A DNA stretch of 35,208 nucleotides from JAGQLF01 sp964635995. GTDB taxonomy: Bacteria > Patescibacteriota > Dojkabacteria > J137. The stretch covers positions 1-35,208 of the forward strand of contig CAZWRA010000010.1 of NCBI GenBank assembly GCA_964635995.1. Direction: 5' to 3'. Position numbers and translations under genes: made by a program. The notes under the pieces are model-generated. The model was not told the origin of the DNA. It worked only from the letters and a program-made list of their open reading frames with translations, and did not search any database. Each line of letters begins with the position of its first letter. Position 1 is the first letter of the stretch. Of this stretch, positions 1 to 7,600 are shown piece by piece.

Positions 1-110
1 TAAATAAAGTTTCTGAAATTTGCGCTCAGGTTTTAGTTCCTTATTCTCATAATGGAACTTTTAGTGCAAGTGAAGGAGCTTCTGTAGAACTAGATTTAGT
101 TTATGAATAA
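1..110 (+). CDS. 3' end of a truncated gene, unknown product
   Basis: An open frame runs in from the window edge and ends at TAA 108-110. About 35 residues are visible, ending in SASEGASVELDLVYE. It overlaps the next start codon (ATG at 103) by 8 nt, which suggests the two genes are translated together. The short Ser/Glu and beta-strand-like tail could belong to a secreted or surface protein, but too little is present to assign a family. The reading frame is inferred from the absence of stops and the tight overlap. Confidence 0.5.
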   Translation, partial: NKVSEICAQVLVPYSHNGTFSASEGASVELDLVYE

Positions 111-1008
111 AAGACTATTATTAACATCAATAATAATGCTGCTTTTAGCAGTTATTGCTGCAAGCTTAGTTCTCATCAAAAGACAGGATAATGAAGCTCC
201 AGAAAGTAATGTAAATGAAATTACTGAAGAAGATATCGCTTTTAACTTTGAGGGCGAATTAAGTGAGCTTAGTCGACAGTATAATAATATCTATGATCTT
301 GGGAACTTTGTCGTTGGCGCTAAATATTCAGGGGAAGGTTTTTTTGGTTCTTATTACATTGAAGAAGGAAGCGATGCGCCTTTATTCGGAGGTGGACTAG
401 CTGAAGTTAAAAACTGGGATGTAAAAATAATATATAGAGATTTAAGTTTGCTTTGTAAAGAATACAAGACTGAAGAAGTTGTTTCTGGAAAAACCACTCA
501 TTTAAAGGTAATTTTTAATTCCGGAGAGGAAGATAGTGAATGCAATAAAATAGAAGAAGTGCCAGTTGTAAGTCAATATTTAACAGGTGGAGCTGACCAA
601 AATCTTGTATTTTCATTTTTCGAACAAGCTCCTAATTCAGTTCAACTAAATCCTGATGACAACTTTACACCTGTAACTCGAAAGGATACTTTGTTATTTG
701 TTCCAAATGAGCAATACAAATATTTAGTTTCTAATTTAAGTGTTTTTGACACAACTTTTGCAAATGAACAATGGACCTATACAGCAATTGGAGATATTGC
801 ATTGTGTAGAAGTATAGGTTCCAACGAAGTTACTAATATTGAGCCTGGATTAAATGTAGTTATTGTTAACATTGCTCCTAAGATAGAAGATGGTTGTGAT
901 TTTTTAGCTAACGAAACTTTTACAGTTTCAGGAAATATTCAAGGTAACGGAAGTGAAGACACGATAGTTATGTTTGTTCAGAAAAATGCTGAAGTATTAA
1001 GGCAATAG
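103..1008 (+). CDS. Membrane-anchored hypothetical protein
   Basis: This encodes 301 residues. A basic N-terminus (MNKR) and a hydrophobic stretch at about residues 5-25 form an uncleaved signal anchor, so the remaining ~275 residues should lie outside the membrane. The exterior part is acidic and beta-rich, with a few Cys (for example in the LLCKEY, SECNK, ALCRS and DGCDF contexts) that could form disulfides. I recognise no domain. Its start overlaps the end of the preceding partial gene by 8 nt, and no strong Shine-Dalgarno is visible. Its 3' end overlaps convergent truB by 12 nt. By position it may be an accessory to the truncated upstream gene. Confidence 0.75.
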   Translation: MNKRLLLTSIIMLLLAVIAASLVLIKRQDNEAPESNVNEITEEDIAFNFEGELSELSRQYNNIYDLGNFVVGAKYSGEGFFGSYYIEEGSDAPLFGGGLAEVKNWDVKIIYRDLSLLCKEYKTEEVVSGKTTHLKVIFNSGEEDSECNKIEEVPVVSQYLTGGADQNLVFSFFEQAPNSVQLNPDDNFTPVTRKDTLLFVPNEQYKYLVSNLSVFDTTFANEQWTYTAIGDIALCRSIGSNEVTNIEPGLNVVIVNIAPKIEDGCDFLANETFTVSGNIQGNGSEDTIVMFVQKNAEVLRQ

Positions 1009-1800
1009 ATTTTCTATTTCTTCAATTGTAATAGCATCCGTTTCTAAATAATCTCCAATTAGTGTTCTTTTTAGATCTATTAGCATTGATGGTGTTTTTA
1101 TAAATTTTCCTATATCGTAAGCTAACTGCCTAATATAAGTGCCTTTTGAACATTTCACACGAATCTTAGCAACATACTTTGATTCCATCGAAATATTCTT
1201 GCCTTTTATATTTGTAAAATCATCTGCTTCTGCATTCCGAAATTCCTGAAGCTCAATATCATAAATCTTCACTTCTTTTTTTGGAAGCTCAACAGTCTTT
1301 TTTAACTCATTATTATTATAAAAGCTTACCTTATTCTCTTCAATCTCAAACCTTTCATATTTTCTTGCTAAAACTCGAAGTTTTTGACCTTCTACTTTTA
1401 CTGAACTAAAAATAGGAACTTGTTGTTCATAACTGGGTTTAAATTTCTCAATAGAAATTTCAACCATTTCTTTAGTTATCTTGTTTTCTTTTGTTTCTAA
1501 AATAGCTCCTTCTATATCTATAGTATCTGTAGTTACTCCAAATAAAACTTTTGCAATATATTCTTTATCAAAATCTAAAAAGCTATTAGCCAATTTCGTT
1601 GACTTACCAACTAAAATAATTAACAGACCTTCTGCAAAAGGATCAAGAGCTCCAGCATGACCTACCTTTTTTGTTCCTAAAGCTTTACGAACTTTATAAA
1701 CGACATCATGAGATGTTATATCTCTTGGTTTATTAACTACTAATACACCATTTGGTCTTCCAAAATCATCAATTTTTATTCCTAAATTTTTATCATTCAT
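997..1800 (-). CDS. truB: tRNA pseudouridine(55) synthase TruB
   Basis: This enzyme isomerises U55 in the T-loop of tRNAs to pseudouridine. The 267-residue protein opens with the TruB core GVLVVNKPRDITSHDVV, followed by KKVGHAGALDPFAEGLL. The Asp of GALDP (residue 53) is the catalytic nucleophile of the family. KGTYIRQLAYDIG near residue 220 is the conserved C-terminal RNA-binding core motif. Length fits a short bacterial TruB without a long PUA extension. It is transcribed alone, divergently from the XRE regulator, and converges on the upstream hypothetical gene with a 12-nt overlap of the 3' ends. The start is the ATG at 1798-1800. Confidence 0.96.
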   Translation of the reverse strand: MNDKNLGIKIDDFGRPNGVLVVNKPRDITSHDVVYKVRKALGTKKVGHAGALDPFAEGLLIILVGKSTKLANSFLDFDKEYIAKVLFGVTTDTIDIEGAILETKENKITKEMVEISIEKFKPSYEQQVPIFSSVKVEGQKLRVLARKYERFEIEENKVSFYNNNELKKTVELPKKEVKIYDIELQEFRNAEADDFTNIKGKNISMESKYVAKIRVKCSKGTYIRQLAYDIGKFIKTPSMLIDLKRTLIGDYLETDAITIEEIENLLP

Positions 1801-1825
1801 AATAATATTGTAAACAAAGAGTTTT

Positions 1826-1834
1826 ATGATAACA
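1826..1834 (-). promoter_or_regulatory. Probable truB promoter (extended -10)
   Basis: On the reverse strand TGT-TATCAT forms an extended -10 element, 25 nt upstream of the truB ATG. No convincing -35 hexamer was seen. Extended -10 elements recur before many genes in this window, which supports the call. Confidence 0.4.
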
Positions 1835-1864
1835 TCCCGGAAGCAAAGTTTTACCTTTTGTTAA

Positions 1865-1893
1865 TTGCTCAGCAGGTTAAGTTTTGCTAAAAT
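1865..1893 (+). promoter_or_regulatory. Promoter of the XRE-type regulator
   Basis: TTGCTC (1865-1870) is separated by exactly 17 nt from TAAAAT (1888-1893), which is preceded by TGC as an extended -10. It faces the regulator gene starting at 1926, giving a leader of roughly 25 nt. Confidence 0.5.
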
Positions 1894-1925
1894 CGACATA
1901 CTTTATAGTTTAACAATACAAGATA

Positions 1926-2306
1926 ATGAGATATTCTACAGTAGCATCAGATAGAATTCTTCAGCTTGATGAAGAGAGAAAAAAGAGATTAATGATAGAA
2001 TTAGCAAAGCGAATTAAAATTGCAAGAGATGAAGCTAGGATGTCTCAATTACAAGTTGGTGTTGCACTAGGTGTTTCAGATAAGACAATATCAGGTTATG
2101 AAGCAGGTAGAATTGCACCTCCTATTGATAAGCTTTTACAGTTAGCAGATTTATTTAAGAAACCAGTCAATTATTTTTTAGGTTCAGACCCAAAAGAATA
2201 TAAAGTTGCTTCAAGATTAAGAGCTGTTGAGGTAGCACTAAGAGATATAAGAAAACAGCTCAATGAAATAAAATTAGTTTCTCAAGCAGTCGACTTAGAT
2301 TCCTAA
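1926..2306 (+). CDS. XRE-family helix-turn-helix transcriptional regulator
   Basis: The protein has 126 residues. An HTH_3/XRE DNA-binding domain spans about residues 22-88: IKIARDEARMSQLQVGVALG, then VSDKTISGYEAGRIAPPIDK with the recognition helix, then LLQLADLFKKPVNYFLG. A short helical, probably coiled-coil tail (residues 95-120) may mediate dimerisation. No ligand or protease domain is attached, so this is a minimal repressor-type regulator. It stands divergent to truB and just upstream of rplS, which has its own promoter. Its targets are unknown; autoregulation would be typical of the family. Confidence 0.85.
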   Translation: MRYSTVASDRILQLDEERKKRLMIELAKRIKIARDEARMSQLQVGVALGVSDKTISGYEAGRIAPPIDKLLQLADLFKKPVNYFLGSDPKEYKVASRLRAVEVALRDIRKQLNEIKLVSQAVDLDS

Positions 2307-2313
2307 AAATAAA

Positions 2314-2342
2314 TAGACTAAACATATCCTTGCTGCTATAAT
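2314..2342 (+). promoter_or_regulatory. rplS promoter
   Basis: TAGACT (2314-2319), a 17-nt spacer, then TATAAT (2337-2342) preceded by TGC, giving a strong extended -10. The predicted transcript start lies about 25 nt before the GTG start of rplS. Confidence 0.6.
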
Positions 2343-2374
2343 CATATGCTCAAATTATATTTTATTTCGAAAAA

Positions 2375-2881
2375 GTGAATACTCAAGTTTTAGCAAAGAT
2401 AGAACAGAAACAAATGGTTGCAAGACCTGAAGTGAACGTAGGGGATACAGTTGTTATAGATACTGTTATTAGAGATGGTGATAAGAAAAGAATACAGAAA
2501 TTTAAAGGTATTGTTATTGCAACAAAAGGAAAAGGAATTACAAAGACTTTTACAGTAAGAAAAATCAGTTATGGTATTGGTGTTGAAAAAATCTTCCCTT
2601 TTTATTCTCCAAATATTGAAGGAATCGAAATAATTAAGCATTCAAAAGTTAGAAGATCAAAACTATACTACCTAAGAGATAGAGTTGGAAAAGCAGCAAC
2701 TACTCTTAAAGCTGGAAAAGATGTAACTGAGGAATCAAACAAAGTAGTAGAAGTTCCTGTTGATGAGGTAGTAGAGACAGTTGATGAATCTGCTGAAGTA
2801 GAGAAAGAAGAAGTTCAAGCAGACGAAACTCCTGTTGAAGGGACAGAGAAAACTGAGGAGAAGCCAGAAGAAGAAAAATAA
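2375..2881 (+). CDS. rplS: Large ribosomal subunit protein bL19
   Basis: bL19 sits at the 30S-50S interface. The first ~112 of 168 residues carry the family signature: VNVGDTVVIDTVIRDGDKKR, then IQKFKGIVIATKGKGITKTF, then TVRKISYGIGVEKIFPFYSP and VRRSKLYYLRDRVGKAA. The start is GTG at 2375, giving MNTQVLAKIEQKQ as expected for L19; no ATG or clear Shine-Dalgarno lies nearby. The C-terminal ~50 residues are an extension of Glu, Val and Pro (for example VDEVVETVDE and KTEEKPEEEK) not present in the E. coli protein. Acidic L19 tails are inferred here to be lineage-specific and unstructured. The gene is monocistronic, with its own promoter and a terminator 22 nt after the stop. Confidence 0.96.
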   Translation: MNTQVLAKIEQKQMVARPEVNVGDTVVIDTVIRDGDKKRIQKFKGIVIATKGKGITKTFTVRKISYGIGVEKIFPFYSPNIEGIEIIKHSKVRRSKLYYLRDRVGKAATTLKAGKDVTEESNKVVEVPVDEVVETVDESAEVEKEEVQADETPVEGTEKTEEKPEEEK

Positions 2882-2902
2882 ATTTCATTAAATATAAAAT
2901 TG

Positions 2903-2928
2903 AAAGGAGCCGAAAGGCTCCTTTTTTT
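2903..2928 (+). terminator. Rho-independent terminator of rplS
   Basis: AAAGGAGCC (2903-2911), a GAAA tetraloop, then GGCTCCTTT (2916-2924) form a perfect 9-bp stem running into a 7-T tract. It is the clearest intrinsic terminator in the window. Confidence 0.93.
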
Positions 2929-2949
2929 GGCCATAAGTTTATTGCAAAA

Positions 2950-3103
2950 GTTAGGCTTGTAAAATTTCAAGCTGTCTAACGAATAGGTGAGCTTAAAGAA
3001 ATCTCGTAATGCTAAAATTGATTTAGCATCTAGATTCCGGATCAAGTCCGGAACGACAACAACTTTGTCATTTATCTGCCTGTTCAATAGACAGGGGTGG
3101 CAG
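2950..3103 (+). repeat. Cluster of five consecutive short hairpins in a gene-free spacer
   Basis: The 288-nt spacer 2882-3169 holds no credible gene. It carries five inverted repeats: GTTAGGCTTG/CAAGCtgtCTAAC (2950-2980); TGCTAAA/TTTAGCA (3010-3028); TTCCGGA/TCCGGAA (3035-3053); GACAA/TTGTC (3055-3069); and CCTGTT/GACAGG (3079-3095) with an outer CTGCC/GGCAG (3076-3103). The TTCCGGA unit resembles the small palindromic repeats scattered in many bacterial genomes. The last unit has a diverged copy near 34719-34752. The cluster could be a repeat island or a structured RNA; none of the folds was tested. Confidence 0.6.
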
Positions 3104-3151
3104 TTAGTTAAGAATATATCCTAGCTTAATGATAGCGTCAGATTTTTCAAA

Positions 3152-3157
3152 TATGAT
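3152..3157 (+). promoter_or_regulatory. Probable HIT-gene promoter (-10)
   Basis: TATGAT lies 12 nt before the ATG at 3170, predicting a leader of only about 5-6 nt. The -35 region is weak. Confidence 0.35.
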
Positions 3158-3169
3158 AAAATTGTTGAT

Positions 3170-3580
3170 ATGGATGAGTGCATATTTTGTAAAATTGTTA
3201 GTGGAGATATCCCAAGTTTTAAAATATACGAAGATGAAGATTATCTTGTGTTTTTGGATGTATACCCAAGAGTGAAAGGACATACTTTAGTCATTCCAAA
3301 AAAACATTATCGATATGTTTGGGATGTTGAAGATATTGAAGGTTACTATAAAATTTGTCAGAAAGTTGCGAAACATTATCAGAAAGTTAGTGGAAACCCA
3401 TCAGTACATTCCTGGGTTTTCGGTGAAGCAGTTCCTCATGCTCATGTTCATATTGTTCCGACCGAAGAAAATGGATTTCCTGAAAAATTTTTCATTATGC
3501 TTGATGAGATTATTCCAAGTATTAATATAAAAGAAAAACATGCACAAAGTGTTTTAGATAAATATAAATTAGAAGATTAA
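3170..3580 (+). CDS. HIT-family nucleotide-binding hydrolase
   Basis: The protein has 136 residues. It begins with the usual CIFCKIVSGDIPSFKIYEDE opening of the HIT/Hint group, which includes a CxxC pair. PRVKGHTLVIPKKHY follows, then the histidine triad PHAHVHIVP near residue 95, whose middle His is the nucleophile. Family members hydrolyse adenosine-phosphoramidate or AMP-lysine type bonds, or dinucleoside polyphosphates; the exact substrate cannot be read from sequence. It ends 2 nt before rnhB, so the two are probably co-transcribed. Confidence 0.92.
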   Translation: MDECIFCKIVSGDIPSFKIYEDEDYLVFLDVYPRVKGHTLVIPKKHYRYVWDVEDIEGYYKICQKVAKHYQKVSGNPSVHSWVFGEAVPHAHVHIVPTEENGFPEKFFIMLDEIIPSINIKEKHAQSVLDKYKLED

Positions 3581-3582
3581 GA

Positions 3583-4206
3583 ATGCCTGCAGAAATTTAT
3601 TTAAAGCCCTCTTTCGAAATAGATTTCCTCTCAAACACAGATAATAACTACAAAAGGATAATAGGAATTGATGAAGTCGGTCGTGGTAGCTGGGCAGGAC
3701 CTGTTGCTGTAGGCGCTTATATTTATGATCTTTCTTCTGAATTTGTTATGGGAATAACAGATTCAAAAAAACTGTCTCTAAAAAAACGACTTACTGTTTA
3801 TCCTCTACTTTCCAGTCATAAATACCATGTAAAACTTGGAGCTGTTGAAATGATCAATAAATATGGTGTTGGGAAAACAATAGAGAAATTAATCTTACAA
3901 CTCGTCAACGAATTTAATGATGGTGAAACTTTCTTTCTTATAGATGGGTTATTCAGACAAGATTTTGGCATTAACTCAAAAAAAATTATTCGTGGTGACT
4001 CTACTTATTATTCGGTAGCTGCTGCTTCAATTCTTGCAAAAGTAGAGAGAGATAGCTTGATGACTGAACTTGAAAAGAAGTATACTGGTTATGGATTCGA
4101 CAAACATAAAGGTTACGGCACAAGGTTTCATATTGAAGCCCTTACTAGCTTAGGTGTTTCAGAAGTCCATAGAACAAGTTTCAAATCTATAGAGTTGAGA
4201 AGTTAA
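3583..4206 (+). CDS. rnhB: Ribonuclease HII
   Basis: RNase HII cleaves RNA in RNA-DNA hybrids and removes misincorporated ribonucleotides. The 207-residue protein shows the family motifs in order: IGIDEVGRGSWAGPVAVGA (catalytic Asp-Glu), ITDSKKLSLKKR, LIDGLF (third acidic residue), IIRGDSTYYSVAAASILAKV with VERD, and GYGFDKHKGYGT. All expected active-site acids are present. It sits 2 nt after the HIT gene, and its stop shares a base with the next start codon (TAATG at 4204-4208). This suggests an operon that continues into the surface-protein genes downstream. Confidence 0.96.
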   Translation: MPAEIYLKPSFEIDFLSNTDNNYKRIIGIDEVGRGSWAGPVAVGAYIYDLSSEFVMGITDSKKLSLKKRLTVYPLLSSHKYHVKLGAVEMINKYGVGKTIEKLILQLVNEFNDGETFFLIDGLFRQDFGINSKKIIRGDSTYYSVAAASILAKVERDSLMTELEKKYTGYGFDKHKGYGTRFHIEALTSLGVSEVHRTSFKSIELRS

Positions 4207-4655
4207 TGAAAATAAATACATTGTCAGTAATTATGATGCTCCTTATTGTAGGATGTTTAATATTGTCTTTTGTTTTAGTAAAACTAAATTCACAAAGTGT
4301 AAAAGTTATCGACCGGTTTAATTCAGCACTAGGAGATGTTTCTCAAGAGTTTCATTACGAGAATTTAATTAATAGAGGAATTAACTTAGTTGATGGTGTT
4401 CTAAGTTTTGAGGATGACATTAGAGGTGGTTATATAGTTTTACCTTCAAATAGTCTAACTGATAACACAATTTTTCAACCAAGACTAAATCAAATAGACG
4501 GAATTATTGAACCCATTAATAAAGAGACTTTTATTGATGTTGTAACTTTCGAAAATAATAATGGGATACTAGATGTTTATATAAGCTATGGCTTAAATGA
4601 AAAGTTTGAACCAACTGTTTCTACCTTATCTTTCAGAAATGAAAACAGTCTATAA
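4206..4655 (+). CDS. Small membrane-anchored hypothetical protein
   Basis: This encodes 149 residues with a single hydrophobic segment at about residues 6-27 (LSVIMMLLIVGCLILSFVLV), which acts as signal anchor. The rest is a short exterior region with no motif I recognise. A Cys inside the hydrophobic segment is not followed by a clear lipobox. It overlaps rnhB by 1 nt and touches the following giant surface-protein gene (TAA at 4653-4655, then ATG at 4656). This zero-gap arrangement suggests translational coupling and a function linked to the surface protein. Confidence 0.8.
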   Translation: MKINTLSVIMMLLIVGCLILSFVLVKLNSQSVKVIDRFNSALGDVSQEFHYENLINRGINLVDGVLSFEDDIRGGYIVLPSNSLTDNTIFQPRLNQIDGIIEPINKETFIDVVTFENNNGILDVYISYGLNEKFEPTVSTLSFRNENSL

Positions 4656-7600
4656 ATGAAGGATTCATTAGTTTTAAAAACTATTCATATATTATCAATT
4701 TCAATTTTATGTATTTTAGCTTTATCTTCTCTATTCAAAATTAATATTGAAGCTGCGCAAATGTGGTTTCTTGACGGCCAAGGCAACCAGCTCTGTTGGT
4801 ATGATACATGGGATTGCTCAAGTACTCAGTGTCATGTGGTTGATCAGATTACGAACTCTGGGAAATGCCCATTTCATTGTGAAAATCGGCCTCAATGTTC
4901 AGATGGAACTTTTGCAGCCTGTGGAAATACATGTCCAGGTGGTGGGGGTGATCCTGGGGGTGGTGGCTGTACTCATACTAGCTGGGGTGCATGTTCAGTA
5001 TCTTGTGGAGGAGGAACCCAAACCGATAATTGTGGTAATACTCAAGATTGTAATACTCAAGCGTGTTGTACTAATATTGGACCTACAGCAGCTGGCCTTC
5101 AAACACCTACAAGCGGTCAAGTTTTTACATACAATTCACCTAGTGACCAAATAGAATTTAATTGGAGCAATACTGATTGGGGAGTCAGGTGTGCAGGAGA
5201 AAATAGATCTTACCGACTTTATATATACGGAGGTACTTGCGCTCAAGCACAGACCGATAGTGATACAACTACAGTTAGAGGACAGGCTGGAGCTTGGTAT
5301 TTAGAATATGAAGGTGGACCTTCTCCGAGTAAAACAACAAGATTTACATTGCCTCCCGACAGAACCTATTGTTGGGGAGTTTGGAAATACAATTATGGAC
5401 AAGTCTGGTCAGGATATTCTCAATTTAGAATTCAATATCCCTCATTAACAACACCTAATGTTACTCCTCAGTGTTATGGAAATAGTAGTGGATTTAGTGC
5501 CAATTGGAGCGGAGGCTCTGGGCAATATTATTTAGATATCGATACAACTTCTGGAAACCCGTCAGGAACTTTTTGGAATTATGGACAAACAACTTCAACA
5601 AGTTTTAGTGGAGCAGCAAGTAACTTTAGAGAAGCTTACTCTAGTCCATTTAGTCAAACAAACAATCCATTCAATATCTCTGCAGGATCAACATATTACC
5701 TTACTGTTTACGATTCAGTTACAGGCTTAAGATCACCAGCTAGATCTTTTGTTGCAGAAAATTGTGATAGGCCTTCTAATCCAACAGTAAATGCAACTTG
5801 TTCAGGCAATCAACCTTTATTAAATATTTCATGGACAGGTAATAATAATAATTATTGGGTAGATATTGATAATCAAAATCCTAAAAGTGGAATTTGGTAT
5901 AACTACAACACTTCAAGCAGAAGTATTTCAGTTCGACCAAGTGATTTTAAAGAATATAACTCAGCAACAAATACAAGAAACACTGCTGTAAGCTTGGCAT
6001 TAACACCAGGGCAAACTTATTACGTTAGTGTTTACGATGCTGTCTCTACTTTAGCTTCCCCTGGTGCTACATCTTTTGTTGCACCTTCATGTTGTGGAAA
6101 TGGAGTTGTTGAACCTGGAGAGACTTGTGATGCTGGAGGAAATAATGGAGTTAAGTGTGATCCTGGAGGAAGTCCGGGAGCTTCGTGTAACTATTGTTCT
6201 AGCTCTTGTCAGACTCAAACAGCTTACGCACCAAAAGGAGTTCATGATGGTGTAAGTTGTACAAGTATTTTAGGTTGGACTTGTGATCAGGAGGATTACA
6301 ACATAACTGTTGCTGTTCATGTTTATGAAAGATTACAAAGTGGGGGGGCAACTACATTTATTGCATCCGGAAATGCAAATGTAGCTCGGGAACCTGCAGT
6401 AGGAGCTCAATGCGGAGGAAATGTAAATCACGGATTTAATATTCCTTTTCCTGACAGTTCAATAAACGGAGAAATTAAAAATATTTATACATATGCAATT
6501 AATCCAGATGGAGGGAATCCCCTACTAACAAACTCTCCTGGAACTATTGATACTTTAACTTGCATTTCGAGACCTACAGTAACAAGTGCGACAGTTACTA
6601 ATGATACTTGCGGAGCTAATTATTCAGGAAGTACAAACAGTATTGACCCTAGTGTAACAAATCCTCTTCAATTTAGAATTAGAGCTACAGAACCAAGAGG
6701 AGAAATAGTTTCTGTTGAACTTTACTTCGTTCCCAAGACTGCTAACGATGGAGCTAGAGTTGGAGTATTTGAAAGTGCAGATAATCCATTCAGAACAACA
6801 GTTAGGGGTAAAATTGCTCCAACAGAATCAATGGCTATAGCAATTGATCCAAGAAGCGGAACTATTTATGCATTTGATCAAAACGGAAATTCTGTAAGCA
6901 GACCACAAGGACAAACTATTAATACTTTTAGAGGAACTGTAACAGCTACTAGAACTGGAACCTCAAGAAATGCAGATGTAACGTTTACTGTTGAATTTAA
7001 TGATAAGTTCTATAATGGACAATACAGTGTTTACTACACAGTTATTAATAACTGGAACGCTACCCCTGCAAATGACGGAACAAGAGATCAAAATCAAATC
7101 CGATTAACAAGATGGGGAGATTGGGGAGTAGATGTTGACGCTCCTAACGTTTTACTAACTGACCCTACTTTTATTACTAACAGTGAGTACACAGTAACTA
7201 GATCGGGCGCAGAATCAGGCGCATTAAATCAAAGTGGTTTAGATAATTCTAAGACACGAGCATACCTTTATACACCAAACACTAATTCTCTTTACCAATA
7301 TAAAACAAGTACTGCAGCTCCGTTTCAAAACGTTACTATGATTAATAGTGCAAACCCTGCATATCCATCAACAGCATCTAATATTAATACTGCCTTAACT
7401 GGAACATTTACTTATAAAGATTTAAGAAATGAATTAGAAATTCCTGTAGGTCATGCACTTTATCTGTCAGATCGAGCTTGCAATGTAGGCTTTGCCGTAA
7501 AAGATATAGCAGCAAGAGCTCTTGAGCCAGCATGGTTAATGTCTGTTGGAGGTTCTATTTCAGCTGCTGATGGTGTAGAGAATATTGAAATTCCAAATAC

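Noticed and set aside
2815..3087. Reverse-strand open frame of 90 codons over the rplS 3' end and the hairpin spacer
   Set aside because: It runs through the terminator and repeat elements and its peptide (VVVPDLIRNLD) is typical of translated palindromic repeats.
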